Source of the DNA: Brachybacterium sp. UMB0905 | GTDB taxonomy: Bacteria; Actinomycetota; Actinomycetes; Actinomycetales; Dermabacteraceae | Direction: 5' to 3' | Length of the DNA stretch: 64,000 nucleotides | NCBI RefSeq assembly: GCF_002871795.1 | Contig: NZ_PNHL01000002.1 | Coordinates: 118,232-182,231, forward strand | Shown: positions 34,703 through 43,464 of the stretch, in pieces | Position numbering within the stretch: the first letter of the stretch is position 1 | Layout of the letters: every line of letters starts with the position of its first letter | Made by a program: the position numbers and the translations under genes | Notes under the pieces: model-generated | Told to the model about the DNA's origin: nothing | Databases searched by the model: none | The model's input: the letters and a program-made list of their open reading frames with translations, nothing else

Positions 34703-35394
34703 CGGGAGGTCTCCTCACTCGCGGGGTCGGTAGGGCGCAGAAGCTCCCCGGTGAGCCCATGCTCGGTGGACGGGGTCAGGTGGCTGGGATCGAGGCGGAA
34801 GCGGGGGTGGTGATCCCGGCTGGGCAGCGTCACGGCATGCTCCACCGGCTGCCCCGCGATGAGAGAGACCCGCCAGGTCAGGTCCGTCAGCTCCACCAGG
34901 GACAGGGCGCCGTTGGGAAGCGAGGGCAGCGGGCGCTGGATCACTCCGGAGAGGATGAATCGGATCAGCGTCCCATGCGCCACCACGAGGACCTTCTGGT
35001 CCGGGTAGCGCTCCTCGAGCGACTCCAGCGCGTCGACGCCGCGATCGGCCACCGCCTGGTGATCCTCCCGGCCGGGGAAGGAGCGGCCCGGATAGCGGTC
35101 CTGCATCTCCGTGACGTCCTGGCCCTCCGCGGCGCCCCAGTCGATCTCCGCCAGGCGCGGATCAGTGCCGCCGAAGGGGATGGAATGGTCCTGTGCGATG
35201 ATCCGACCGGTCTGCTCGGCTCGCCGCAGGGGGGAGGTGACCACGACGTCCCAGTCCACCGTCGGCTGCCCGTCCAGAGCTGCATGCGCCTGGGCGATCC
35301 CGGTCTCGTTCAGCGGGATGTCGGAGGACCCCTGGAAGAGATGCTGCCGGTTGTACTCGGTCTGTCCGTGACGGACCAGGCCGAACAGCGTCAT
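34699..35394 (-). CDS. Histidine phosphatase family protein (phosphoglycerate mutase-like)
   Basis: 231 residues. The catalytic RHG motif is at residues 8-10 (LVRHGQTEYN, His9 phosphorylated). LFQGSSDIPLNETG, SPLRRAEQTG, EIDWGAAEGQ and the second catalytic His in VLVVAHGTLIRFIL follow. The family includes phosphatases of sugar phosphates, nucleotides and cobalamin or mycolic intermediates, so the substrate is open. It precedes and overlaps the DUF4916 gene on the same strand. The ATG at 35394 is about 10 nt downstream of a GGGAGG run. Confidence 0.88.
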   Translation of the reverse strand: MTLFGLVRHGQTEYNRQHLFQGSSDIPLNETGIAQAHAALDGQPTVDWDVVVTSPLRRAEQTGRIIAQDHSIPFGGTDPRLAEIDWGAAEGQDVTEMQDRYPGRSFPGREDHQAVADRGVDALESLEERYPDQKVLVVAHGTLIRFILSGVIQRPLPSLPNGALSLVELTDLTWRVSLIAGQPVEHAVTLPSRDHHPRFRLDPSHLTPSTEHGLTGELLRPTDPASEETSR

Positions 35395-35803
35395 GGAAAC
35401 CTCCCGAGATCGTCGTGACCGGTGCGAAGGGTGTCACGCCCCAGGGTACGGGGTGACGCCGCCCACGTCGTCCGGGAGCGCTCGAGAGATCCTGGTCATA
35501 CGGCATGGCGGCGGGCAGGGGATACGGGCCCAGCGCCTGCCGAGGTCCTCGGGGATCAGACGGGCCTGTGGTTCCATGACCCGGTGCCCTACACCCTGGC
35601 CCACCCCGCCTTCGCGCTGCCCGCGCCGCTGCGCGATCAGCTGCCGCCGCCGCATGGGCTGTGGGCATCGCGGTGGCCCGCTCCCTCGTGATGGCGGTGT
35701 TCCAGGCGGCCACCACCAGCGTCCTCCTGGTGTGCGGTGCCGTGATGCTCGGTGGCCTGTGCTGGCATGTGGTCCGGAGGCAGCGTGCCGCGGGAGACCA
35801 GCG
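35395..35803. other. 409-bp spacer without a convincing gene
   Basis: Short plus-strand frames (for example 35422-35691, and a hydrophobic one from about 35688) have no ribosome-binding site and the second runs into the tRNA-Leu gene. A phrase such as LWFHDPVPYTLAHPAFALPAPLRDQL reads like protein, so a decayed gene is possible, but nothing was recognised. The start-proximal part should hold the promoter for the minus-strand phosphatase/DUF4916 pair. Confidence 0.35.
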
Positions 35804-35885
<82 letters not shown>

Positions 35886-36023
35886 GCCCGCCCAGCCTAG
35901 CGGTCTGCACGCAGTGCTCCGGTAGGCTCGGGGCCCACCAGCCCGAGCGGATCCGCGAGCGCACGCCCGCGCGCACCGGCGCCCGTGCTGGATCCACCAT
36001 CATCGATCCCGTCAGGAGTCCCC

Positions 36024-36779
36024 ATGAGCGCCCTTGCTGGCAAGACCGCCGTCGTCACCGGTTCCTCCCGCGGGGTGGGAGCCGCCACCGCCGCGCTGCT
36101 CGCCGAGCAGGGCGCGAACGTCGTGGTCAACTACCGACAGAAGGCACCGCGGGCGAACAAGGTGGTCTCCGGCATCCAGGAGAAGGGCAGACAGGCCGTG
36201 GCCGTCGGCGCCGACCTCACCGATGCCGACGCCGTCGCCACGCTCATGGACACCGCCGTGGACACCTTCGGGGGCCTGGACCTGCTGGTCCTGAACGCCT
36301 CCGGCGGGATGGAGAAGGACCTCGGCGAGGACTACGCGATGCGGCTGAACCGGGATGCACAAAGCGACGCGCTGACCGCTGGGCTCGCGCGGATGACCAA
36401 CGGCGGACGCGTCGTGTTCGTCACCAGCCACCAGGCCCACTTCATCGACGACGTCGAGACCATGCCGGAGTACGAGCAGGTCGCCCGGTCCAAGCGGGCC
36501 GGGGAGAACGCCCTGACCGCGCGGATCAAAGAGATGAGCGCGAAGGGCGTGAGCTTCGTGGTGGTCTCCGCGGACATGATCGAGGGCACCGTCACCGCGA
36601 CGCTCCTGGACCGGGCACGTCCCGGAGCACTCGAGGCCCGCCGCGAGGCCGCCGGGAAGCTGTACTCCGTAGAGGAGTTCGCCGCCGAGATCGTGCGCAT
36701 GGCCACCGCCGACGTCGAGACCGGCCATGTGGAGCTCGTGGGAGGCGCCGAGGACTTCCTGGCCCGCACCGGCGCCTAA
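36024..36779 (+). CDS. SDR-family oxidoreductase with atypical active site
   Basis: 251 residues from the ATG at 36024 (CAGGAG 5 nt upstream). A classical Rossmann start is present: KTAVVTGSSRGVGAATAALLAEQGANVVVNY, with LVLNASGG in place of NAG and FVTSHQAHF as the Ser-bearing strand. The usual YxxxK is not found: the region reads YEQVARSKRAGE, with Lys seven residues after Tyr. So catalysis may be altered, or the protein may be a binding or regulatory SDR. C-terminal ends VELVGGAEDFL. The substrate is unknown. It follows tRNA-Leu divergently and precedes a DUF3618 gene by ~100 bp. Confidence 0.85.
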   Translation: MSALAGKTAVVTGSSRGVGAATAALLAEQGANVVVNYRQKAPRANKVVSGIQEKGRQAVAVGADLTDADAVATLMDTAVDTFGGLDLLVLNASGGMEKDLGEDYAMRLNRDAQSDALTAGLARMTNGGRVVFVTSHQAHFIDDVETMPEYEQVARSKRAGENALTARIKEMSAKGVSFVVVSADMIEGTVTATLLDRARPGALEARREAAGKLYSVEEFAAEIVRMATADVETGHVELVGGAEDFLARTGA

Positions 36780-36882
36780 AGAATCCACCGCCTGCCGCGT
36801 CACGATACGATCAGCACGATCGTCGTGCAGCGCCCCGGCGCCGCCCGCACGAGAACGAGCCCCAGCCGAACCGGAGGAACCA

Positions 36883-37233
36883 GTGGCCGATAAGAAGAGC
36901 CTGGACGAGATGCGCGATGAGGCCTACCGCCGTCAAGACAACCTCGCCGCGGACATCGACGAGCTCCTGGACCGCGTGAACCCCAAGAACGCCGTCACCC
37001 GCTGGAAGAACGAGCTGGTCGGTTCCATCAAGGATTTTTCGGCCGCCGATGACGGCAAGACCCCCGCGCTCCCGGTCGCGATCGCGGGCGGCGTCATCGG
37101 CGTGGTGCTGATCGGCGCGGGCATCGCGGCAGCCGTCGCCCTGTCAGGCCGTCGCGAGGATCCCGAGGAGGCATCCGCCCAGCGTGCGGCGGAGCGTCTC
37201 CAGGAGCGCCGCAAGGCCCAGAAGAAGAACTGA
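36883..37233 (+). CDS. DUF3618-type small membrane protein
   Basis: 116 residues from the GTG at 36883, with GGAGGAA 4 nt upstream. The N-terminus (DEMRDEAYRRQDNLAADIDELLDRVNPKNAV) matches the DUF3618 pattern; a single membrane helix (AIAGGVIGVVLIGAGIAAAVAL, about residues 68-90) follows, then a Lys/Arg/Glu-rich cytosolic tail. Actinobacterial DUF3618 proteins often accompany phage-shock-like or DUF3618/DUF4235 membrane-stress genes, but function is unknown. A strong hairpin follows the stop. Confidence 0.75.
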   Translation: MADKKSLDEMRDEAYRRQDNLAADIDELLDRVNPKNAVTRWKNELVGSIKDFSAADDGKTPALPVAIAGGVIGVVLIGAGIAAAVALSGRREDPEEASAQRAAERLQERRKAQKKN

Positions 37234-37253
37234 CCGCCCGGCGCGGATACGAC

Positions 37254-37289
37254 ACGGCGCCGATCACCCTGCCGGGTGATCGGCGCCGT
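37254..37289 (+). terminator. Intrinsic terminator after the DUF3618 gene
   Basis: ACGGCGCCGATCACCC at 37254-37269 is perfectly complementary to GGGTGATCGGCGCCGT at 37274-37289, a 16-bp stem with a 4-nt loop. Only a weak T-containing tract (CGTCTGT) follows. It may serve both directions, as the YchJ gene ends at 37327 on the other strand. Confidence 0.8.
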
Positions 37290-37326
37290 CGTCTGTGCGG
37301 TCTTCGGAGATGGCTCTCGGGGCGGA

Positions 37327-37767
37327 TCACCGCCCGTCGCGCTGAACCGTCCCGTCCAGGTAGCGCCACACCCCGTCCTCGCGCGTGAACCGGCTGACCT
37401 CGTGCAGGCGGAAGCGACCGCCCTCGCGCTTGCCATGGGCGGTGAACTCCACCACCCCGTCGTCGTCGAAGGGCCCGCCCTGCTCGGTGCGATGCACCTC
37501 CAGGCGCAGCCAGCGGGACTCCTCCCCGAGGGATTCTTCGAGCGCCGAGCGCAGCGGTCGCGTGCTCGGATGCCATGACGCCATCACGTGGTCGATATCG
37601 CCCACGGCGAAGGCGGTGTACCGCGAGCGCATAAGCGCCTCGGCGGTGGCAGCGCGGCGCTGACCGCGCAGTACCGGCGCGCAGCAGGAGCCCAGCACCT
37701 CGCCGGTGCCGCAGGGGCACCGGGCGTCATCGGCGAGCGGGACAGGGTCGACGGGGGAGCGGCTCAT
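37327..37767 (-). CDS. YchJ family protein (SEC-C zinc motif plus NTF2-like domain)
   Basis: 146 residues from the ATG at 37767; GATACT lies 6 nt upstream, so it may be leaderless. Near the N-terminus CPCGTGEVLGSCCAP is the Cys-rich zinc-binding SEC-C-like motif; the NTF2-like fold follows with ALMRSRYTAFAVGDIDHVMASWHP and WLRLEVHRTEQGG. YchJ proteins are small cytosolic proteins of unknown role. The C-terminus (SRFTREDGVWRYLDG) fits the family. The 155-bp gap to the next gene holds nothing recognised. Confidence 0.9.
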   Translation of the reverse strand: MSRSPVDPVPLADDARCPCGTGEVLGSCCAPVLRGQRRAATAEALMRSRYTAFAVGDIDHVMASWHPSTRPLRSALEESLGEESRWLRLEVHRTEQGGPFDDDGVVEFTAHGKREGGRFRLHEVSRFTREDGVWRYLDGTVQRDGR

Positions 37768-37922
37768 CCCTCGAGTATCCCCGATCGATGAGCCATCCTC
37801 GTTCCACGACCGGGACTGCGCGCCGGGCTCGGGGCCGAGCGCTGCAGCATCGCGGCTCCCTGCGGTATCGCAGGCGTCCTGCGGCACTGCGGCGAGGACA
37901 GAGCGTCGCCGCCGACACCTCT

Positions 37923-38819
37923 TCAGCGGCGCGACCAGCCAGGGGTGGAGGGGCCCACCGTCGGCCGCCACCCGGTCTCGGACATGAACCGCACCGAGGA
38001 GACCCGCAGAGAGCGGCGCTGGGTGTCCAGACGCGTACCCACGAGAGCCTGGGTGATCTCCGGGTAGAACTTCGCCGGCGCATCGGCTCCGGCTTCCATA
38101 CCGAGGTCCTTCGCCCACCGCTTCTTGGTGATCGGCTCCCCGCCCACGTTGTAGAACCCGGAGTCCGCCCGCAGCGCCGCCACGAAGGCGCGCCCGGCAT
38201 CCGAGTGGTGCAGCAGGGTGATGTACTGCTCCGGTCTGCCCAGCAGCAGCGGGTCCCCATTGCGCACGGCCTTCAGCCCATGGGTGGTGTGCCGATCGCG
38301 GCCGAACAGCTGCCCCAGACGCAGGATCACGGCGCTGCGCCCAGAGGTCGCGAAGTCCACGGCCGCCCGCATCTCCCGCACGCGCGGGCGGAAGGCCTGG
38401 TTGCGCACCGACAGCGGCTGGTCCTCGCCGATCCAGTCCGAGCCGTTGTCGCCGTACAGGTACACGGTGGACTCCTGGATGAGCTTGCGGGCACCCGCCT
38501 GCGCGGCGGCCTCCGCGACCGCGACCGAGGCTTCCAGATGCAACCGGTCATCCTCCCGCCAGGCCAGCGGACGCAGCCCCGCCATACCGACAGGCACATG
38601 CGCGAGAGTGTTGATCACCACGTCATGGCCGCGGAAGGTGCGGGTGAGGTCGGTACGGGAGAACACATCGGCGACGATGGCCCGCCCCCCGCGGCCTTCG
38701 ACGATCGGGATCCCGGAGTCGCGACGCGTGATCCCGGTGACCTCGTGGCCGACAGCGACCAGCGCCTCCACCGCCTCCTGGCCGAGCACCCCGGTGGCAC
38801 CGGTGACCGCGATCCTCAC
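37923..38819 (-). CDS. NAD(P)-binding epimerase/dehydratase-like protein
   Basis: 298 residues with a Rossmann start IAVTGATGVLGQEAVEALVAVGHEVTGITRR. A helix with RGHDVVINTLAHV and an active-site-like region LIQESTVYLYGDNGSDW follow; the Tyr and Lys of a classical YxxxK are not clearly placed, so it may be an atypical extended SDR. It probably reduces, epimerises or binds a nucleotide sugar or small ketone. The start ATG at 38819 lies a few nt after CAGGAGG. It is a single gene, flanked by YchJ and by the tRNA-Lys region. Confidence 0.82.
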   Translation of the reverse strand: MRIAVTGATGVLGQEAVEALVAVGHEVTGITRRDSGIPIVEGRGGRAIVADVFSRTDLTRTFRGHDVVINTLAHVPVGMAGLRPLAWREDDRLHLEASVAVAEAAAQAGARKLIQESTVYLYGDNGSDWIGEDQPLSVRNQAFRPRVREMRAAVDFATSGRSAVILRLGQLFGRDRHTTHGLKAVRNGDPLLLGRPEQYITLLHHSDAGRAFVAALRADSGFYNVGGEPITKKRWAKDLGMEAGADAPAKFYPEITQALVGTRLDTQRRSLRVSSVRFMSETGWRPTVGPSTPGWSRR

Positions 38820-39004
38820 GCTGACCTCCTGCAGCGGTCGGGCCGAACCCTTCCGCGTCGACGACGCTGGACGGACCGAGTCTAGGCGATCACATCACAC
38901 CTGCTGGATAGGCCGTCCTGGGCAGGCCGTCACCGCATCACCCCCGGCACCGCACGCGACCTGCACCCTTGCCTGTTCGCTCGCTCACAGAACGCGGAAT
39001 CGAG

Positions 39005-39033
39005 TTGGACAGCGCTCCGGGGCGCGGTAAAGT
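39005..39033 (+). promoter_or_regulatory. Promoter of tRNA-Lys
   Basis: TTGGAC (39005-39010) and TAAAGT (39028-39033) are separated by 17 bp, and the tRNA 5' end follows 12 nt later. This is a near-ideal housekeeping-sigma promoter. The rest of 38820-39004 holds nothing recognised. Confidence 0.75.
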
Positions 39034-39045
39034 TCTTCTCCGTTG

Positions 39046-39119
39046 GCGCCATTAGCTCAGTTGGTTAGAGCAGCTGACTCTTAATCAGCGGGTCCGGGGT
39101 TCGAATCCCTGATGGCGCA
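39046..39119 (+). tRNA. tRNA-Lys (anticodon CTT)
   Basis: 74 nt. Acceptor GCGCCAT pairs with ATGGCGC; D arm TAGCTCAGTTGGTTAGAGC; anticodon stem GCTGA/TCAGC with loop CTCTTAA (anticodon CTT); T arm GGGGTTCGAATCCCTG; discriminator A. CCA is not encoded. It reads AAG, the dominant lysine codon in this high-G+C genome. Confidence 0.97.
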
Positions 39120-39122
39120 CCC

Positions 39123-39164
39123 GTGAGAAAGCCCCCGTCGGATATCCGGCGGGGGCTTTCACGT
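39123..39164 (+). terminator. Intrinsic terminator after tRNA-Lys
   Basis: GAAAGCCCCCG (39127-39137) pairs with CGGGGGCTTTC (39150-39160), extended by GTG/CAC outside. It begins 3 nt after the tRNA. It is also positioned to end the convergent minus-strand gene that stops at 39174. Confidence 0.88.
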
Positions 39165-39173
39165 GCGACGGGC

Positions 39174-39674
39174 TCAGAGCACCGTGTCCTCGGGGGCGGC
39201 GAAGGTGTTGCACCGGGACAGATCGCCCTCGCTGTACCAGCCGCGCAGCGCCCAGCGACGCAGTGCTTCGCCGCTGCCGTGGTAGGGACTGCCGGTATAT
39301 GTCATGCCCGCCGCGCCTGTCCCATCGTGAGGGGTCGGCGCGTAGTCACCGCTCTGCTGGGCCATGACGGCCCAGGCGATGCATTCGGCCTGGAGCTCCT
39401 TGCGCACCGGGGTCTCGGTGCTGAAGGCCTCCAGCTCCGTGAGCGTCATGCCGTCGGCGTCCATGAGCGCTGCGGGCGCGGCCGAGATAGGTGCGGTGGC
39501 GGAGTCTGGGCGGCCCTCGCGTGTCAGCAGAACGGTCGCTGTGACCGCGAGAACCACGACGAGCAGGCCGGACAGCAGCAGCGCCGACGGCTGTGCGTCC
39601 GGCGCGAGACTGCGCTCAGCGGAAGCGCTGCACCGCGAGCGGGTTCGCGATCGCCAGATCGCGGATCTGCTCAT
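39174..39674 (-). CDS. Hypothetical membrane-anchored or exported protein
   Basis: About 166 residues if read from the ATG at 39674 (MSRSAIWRSRTRSR). A basic N-terminus leads into one hydrophobic segment (SALLLSGLLVVVLAVTATVLL, about residues 33-54), then a polar domain with two Cys (ELQAECIAWAV and DLSRCNTFAAPED) that could form an extracytoplasmic disulfide. No family was recognised. The chosen start lies 59 nt inside the end of the preceding ABC gene; no good later start is visible, so the 5' end is uncertain. It probably shares the ABC transcript. Confidence 0.6.
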   Translation of the reverse strand: MSRSAIWRSRTRSRCSASAERSLAPDAQPSALLLSGLLVVVLAVTATVLLTREGRPDSATAPISAAPAALMDADGMTLTELEAFSTETPVRKELQAECIAWAVMAQQSGDYAPTPHDGTGAAGMTYTGSPYHGSGEALRRWALRGWYSEGDLSRCNTFAAPEDTVL

Positions 39675-40386
39675 GTTCGGTGTGCGAGAGCACCTCGCCC
39701 AGGGTGCCGCGGGCGAGAATTCTTCCCTGCCCCAGGTAGGCGATCTGCGGGCATAGGCGCTGCAGCAGCTCCAGATCATGGGAGGCGAGCAGCACGCCGA
39801 TGCCCAGACGTTCGATGGTGGCACGCAGCCCTGCGGCGAGCTCAGCGCGCGTGTTGGGGTCCACGGCGGTCAGCGGCTCGTCGAGCACCAGAATTTCCGG
39901 ACGGGTGGCGAGCGCCGTCGCCAGAGCCACCCGCTGCGTCTCCCCACCGGAGAGAGTGCGCATCGTGCGCGTCAGGTACTGCGGTCCGAGCCCCACCGAG
40001 GCCAGCATGTCCGCGGCAGAGATGCCATGGGTGCGCCCGCCCTTGCGCGCCTCCTTTGCGGCACGGTCCAGACGGTTCGCGACGGTCTCGCGCGGGTCCA
40101 GGATCGTCATCTCGTACTGGGAGACGAAGCGGACGGCAGCGCGGAAGTCCTTCTTGTCCCGGCCGCGGATGCGCGAAACGTTGCGCCCCCGCCAGGTCAC
40201 CTGTCCGGCGCTCGGCCGGATCGCCCCGGCGAGCACGTCCACCAGGGTGGTCTTGCCGGACCCGGACTCGCCCAGCAGCCCCAGCGGCGCCATCCCCGGG
40301 GTGATCTCCAGGTCGATGCCCTCCAGGACCCTCTGGCCGGGATATCCGGCGACGACGGACTGGGCGATCAACGGGGTGGCAGACAT
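39616..40386 (-). CDS. ABC transporter ATP-binding protein
   Basis: 256 residues from the ATG at 40386 (GGAGGA about 11 nt upstream). Walker A GESGSGKTT (about residues 39-47), Q-loop VSQYEM, signature LSGGETQRVALA, Walker B ILVLDEPLTAVD and H-loop LLASHDLEL are all intact. The sequence is closest in style to oligopeptide/nickel-type (OppD/DppF) ATPases. No permease or binding protein lies nearby, so its partner must be elsewhere or it may act in a non-transport role. A membrane-anchored hypothetical protein overlaps its end. Confidence 0.87.
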   Translation of the reverse strand: MSATPLIAQSVVAGYPGQRVLEGIDLEITPGMAPLGLLGESGSGKTTLVDVLAGAIRPSAGQVTWRGRNVSRIRGRDKKDFRAAVRFVSQYEMTILDPRETVANRLDRAAKEARKGGRTHGISAADMLASVGLGPQYLTRTMRTLSGGETQRVALATALATRPEILVLDEPLTAVDPNTRAELAAGLRATIERLGIGVLLASHDLELLQRLCPQIAYLGQGRILARGTLGEVLSHTEHEQIRDLAIANPLAVQRFR

Positions 40387-40475
40387 CGGCAGTGGTTCCT
40401 CCAGACGGTACGGGACGCGCACGACTCTAGTCCCCGCCCGCTGCGGGGGAGCTGCCGTCCGGCCCGACGTGGCCT

Positions 40476-40871
40476 TCAGGAACGGACCAGCCGCGCGATC
40501 GCCGCGGAGGCTTCCTTGAGCTTCTCCTCGCCGGCATCCCCGCCGGAGCGGGCGGCATCGAGCACGCAATGCTGCAGGTGATCATCCAGCAAGCCCATCG
40601 CCACCGAGTCCAGGGCGCTCTTGAGCGCGCTGATCTGCGTGAGGATGTCGATGCAGTACTTCTCCTCATCGACCATGCGATGCAGCCCCCGGGCCTGCCC
40701 CTCGATGCGCTTCAGCCGGGCGAGGTAGCGGGACTTATCGGAGATGTATCCGTGATGATGCTCGCCAGTGGCAGCGCAGCAGGCATCGGAGGTGATGGGT
40801 GCAGCGGAAGCATCGGGCCCTCCGGGGGTGCCCTGCGGGGCGGGGGAGGGGATGTGATCAGTGGTGGTCAC
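40476..40871 (-). CDS. csoR: CsoR-family copper-sensing repressor
   Basis: 131 residues. The DUF156/CsoR fold is clear from RLKRIEGQARGLHRMV onward, with the Cu(I)-binding set Cys in EKYCIDIL and His/Cys in DDHLQHCVLD (Cys-His-Cys). The N-terminal ~45 residues are a tail containing DACCAATGEHHHG, an extra Cys/His-rich stretch. Apo-CsoR binds DNA; Cu(I) releases it. It sits after copA on the same strand, 57 bp away, completing a copZ-copA-csoR operon, and should act on the palindromes upstream of copZ. Confidence 0.93.
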   Translation of the reverse strand: MTTTDHIPSPAPQGTPGGPDASAAPITSDACCAATGEHHHGYISDKSRYLARLKRIEGQARGLHRMVDEEKYCIDILTQISALKSALDSVAMGLLDDHLQHCVLDAARSGGDAGEEKLKEASAAIARLVRS

Positions 40872-40928
40872 GGCAGCTCATTTCAGTGTCCAGAAGCCGA
40901 GAGGGCACGGTCATCGGTGGGGGCGTGG

Positions 40929-43229
40929 TCATCGGCGGGGGGTGTGGTCATCGCCAGGGGAGGGGTCATCGGCGTGGGAGCGGAAGGAGCGCAGGCGCAG
41001 CGAGTTGCCTACCACGAACACGCTCGAGAACGCCATGGCGGCCCCGGCCAGCATGGGGTTCAGCAGGCCCAGCGCCGCGAGCGGAATCGCCGCCGTGTTG
41101 TAGGCGAAGGCCCAGAACAGGTTGCCCTTGATGGTCCCCAGCGTGCGGCGGGAGAGGCGGATCGCATCGGCCGCGGCGCGCAGATCACCGCGCACCAGGG
41201 TGATGTCCCCGGCCTCGATCGCCACGTCGGTCCCGGTGCCCATCGCGAGCCCCAGGTCTGCCTGGGCCAGGGCAGGGGCGTCATTGACGCCATCGCCCAC
41301 CATCGCAACCACGTGGCCGGCCTGCTGCAGGCGCGTGACCTCGGCGATCTTGTCCTCGGGGAGGACTTCGGCGCGAACCTGGTCGATCCCCACCTCGCGG
41401 GCGATCTGCTGGGCGGCGCGCTCATTGTCCCCGGTCAGCAGGATCGGGGTGAGCCCCAGGTCCCGCAGCTGAGCGATGGCGCGGGCACTGGTGGGCTTCA
41501 CCGCATCGGCCACCACCAGCAGTCCCTCGACGCTGCCGCCGTGGTAGACCACAACGGCGGTGCGTCCCCGGGACTCGGCATCCTCCTTCGCCTGAGCGAG
41601 GTCGGCGGGTAGCTCCATGCCCTCCACGAGCCCGCTGCGCCCCACGAGGACCTCCGCACCCTCGACGCTTCCGCGTACACCGCGGCCGGCGAGGTTCGCG
41701 AAGTCCGTGACCTCCGGGAGGTTGCCGTGCTCCGCCGCGGCGCTGGCGATGGCCTGGGCGATCGGATGCTCTGATGCCGCCTCGAGGGCGCCCGCCCGGC
41801 GCAGCAGCGCAGCGCGGTCGATCCCGTCGGCCGGGATCACGTCGATCAGCTCCATGCGTCCGGTGGTGACGGTACCGGTCTTGTCCAGCACCACGGTGTC
41901 CACGCGCCGCGTGGACTCCAGCACCTCGGGGCCCTTGATGAGGATGCCCAGCTGTGCGCCGCGGCCGGTGCCCACCAGCAGGGCGGTGGGGGTCGCGAGT
42001 CCCAGGGCGCAGGGGCAGGCGATGATCAGCACGGCGACTGCGGCGGTGAAGGCCTGCTCCGGGCCGTGGCCGGTCAGCAGCCAGGCCGCGAGCACCCCGA
42101 TCGCGATGACGATGACGATGGGCACGAATACGCCGGAGACCCGGTCGGCCAGGCGCTGGATCTCCGCCTTGCCGGACTGGGCCTCCTCCACCATGGTGGC
42201 CATCCGGGCCAGCTGCGTATCGGATCCCACGCGGGTGGCGCGCACCAGCAGTCGCCCGCCGGCATTGACGGTGGCGCCGGTGACCGCATCGCCCTCGCGC
42301 ACCTCGACGGGCACGGACTCGCCGGTGAGCATCGAGGCGTCGACCGCGGAGGTGCCGGAGAGCACCACCCCGTCGGTGGCGATCTTCTCGCCGGGCCGGA
42401 CCACGAATTCGTGCCCGACGGCGAGCTCGGAGATGGGGATGCGCCGCTCGGTGCCGTCCTCGAGGATCGCCACCTCCTTGGCCCCCATGTCCAGCAGTGC
42501 GCGCAGTGCGGCCCCGGCCTGGCGCTTGGACCGCTTCTCGAGGTAGCGCCCCAGCAGGATGAACAGGGTCACGCCCGCGGCGACCTCGAGGTAGATGTTC
42601 GCCGAGCCGTGCGAGGGCTCGATGCGCAGCGTGAACTCGTGCGTGAGTCCCGGCTGCCCGGCCTCCCCGAGGAACAGGGCGTACAGCGACCACAGGAATG
42701 CGGCGAGAGTGCCCACGGAGATGAGCGTGTCCATCGTCGCGGCACCGTGACGGAGGTTCACCGCAGCCGCCCGATGGAAGGGCCAGCCCGCCCACACCAC
42801 CACTGGTGCCGTGAGCGTCAGGCACAGCCACTGCCAATGGGTGAACTGCAGGGCCGGAACCATGGACAGCACGATCACGGGCACCGTCAACAGCGCGGTG
42901 ATGATCAGCCGCTGCCGCAGCGAGGCCAGCTCCGGATCGGTGTCCTCATCGGCAGCGGTATCAGCCGGGCCGTCGCCGCTCGGCGTCGGCGGGGCGGGGA
43001 TCGTGGCGCTGTAGCCCGCCTGCTTCACCACGTCCACGAAGTCCTGCGCCGTGTACGTGTCCGGAGCGCTGACGTGCGCCTTCTCGGTGGCGTAATTGAC
43101 GCTCGCGCTGACGCCCTCGAGCTTGCCGAGCTTGCGCTCGATCCGGTTCGCACAGGACGCGCAGGTCATCCCGTCGATCTCAAGCTCGATCTCGGTGAGG
43201 GCAGGGGGTGGCGACGAGGGAGTGGGCAT
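40929..43229 (-). CDS. copA: Copper-exporting P1B-type ATPase CopA
   Basis: 766 residues. An N-terminal HMA domain carries [10 protein letters not shown]; a central membrane region follows. ATPase motifs: TGES in the actuator domain (LTGESVPVE), the ion-binding [13 protein letters not shown] (CPC), the phosphorylation site [11 protein letters not shown], the SEHPIAQAI (HP) motif, and [16 protein letters not shown]. It exports Cu(I) across the cytoplasmic membrane. It lies 6 bp after copZ (43236-43445) and ahead of csoR, so it is the middle gene of the operon. Length and domain set are normal. Confidence 0.96.
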   Translation of the reverse strand: MPTPSSPPPALTEIELEIDGMTCASCANRIERKLGKLEGVSASVNYATEKAHVSAPDTYTAQDFVDVVKQAGYSATIPAPPTPSGDGPADTAADEDTDPELASLRQRLIITALLTVPVIVLSMVPALQFTHWQWLCLTLTAPVVVWAGWPFHRAAAVNLRHGAATMDTLISVGTLAAFLWSLYALFLGEAGQPGLTHEFTLRIEPSHGSANIYLEVAAGVTLFILLGRYLEKRSKRQAGAALRALLDMGAKEVAILEDGTERRIPISELAVGHEFVVRPGEKIATDGVVLSGTSAVDASMLTGESVPVEVREGDAVTGATVNAGGRLLVRATRVGSDTQLARMATMVEEAQSGKAEIQRLADRVSGVFVPIVIVIAIGVLAAWLLTGHGPEQAFTAAVAVLIIACPCALGLATPTALLVGTGRGAQLGILIKGPEVLESTRRVDTVVLDKTGTVTTGRMELIDVIPADGIDRAALLRRAGALEAASEHPIAQAIASAAAEHGNLPEVTDFANLAGRGVRGSVEGAEVLVGRSGLVEGMELPADLAQAKEDAESRGRTAVVVYHGGSVEGLLVVADAVKPTSARAIAQLRDLGLTPILLTGDNERAAQQIAREVGIDQVRAEVLPEDKIAEVTRLQQAGHVVAMVGDGVNDAPALAQADLGLAMGTGTDVAIEAGDITLVRGDLRAAADAIRLSRRTLGTIKGNLFWAFAYNTAAIPLAALGLLNPMLAGAAMAFSSVFVVGNSLRLRSFRSHADDPSPGDDHTPRR

Positions 43230-43235
43230 GAGGGA

Positions 43236-43445
43236 TCAGGCCTGCTTGGCGCTGTACCCGGCCTCAGTGACGGCCGCGAGGACGGCATCGGAATCCACCG
43301 GCGCCTCGGAGGTGACGCGCAGTAGGCCGGTCTCATAGCTGACCTCCACGGCGGTGACGCCGGGGATCTCGGAGACCTCCTCGCGCACAGACATCTCGCA
43401 GTGGCCGCAGGTCATGCCGGTGACGGTGAAATCGGTGGTGGTCAT
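43236..43445 (-). CDS. copZ: Copper chaperone CopZ
   Basis: A 69-residue HMA-domain protein with MTCGHCEMSV (CxxC copper site near residues 13-16) and the usual beta-alpha-beta-beta-alpha-beta pattern. It carries Cu(I) in the cytosol to CopA and CsoR. It is the first gene of the operon; the promoter and two palindromic operators lie just upstream at 43469-43520. An AAGGAG sits 6-7 nt before the ATG. Confidence 0.95.
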   Translation of the reverse strand: MTTTDFTVTGMTCGHCEMSVREEVSEIPGVTAVEVSYETGLLRVTSEAPVDSDAVLAAVTEAGYSAKQA

Positions 43446-43464
43446 GAGGGCTCCTTGGATCGAA

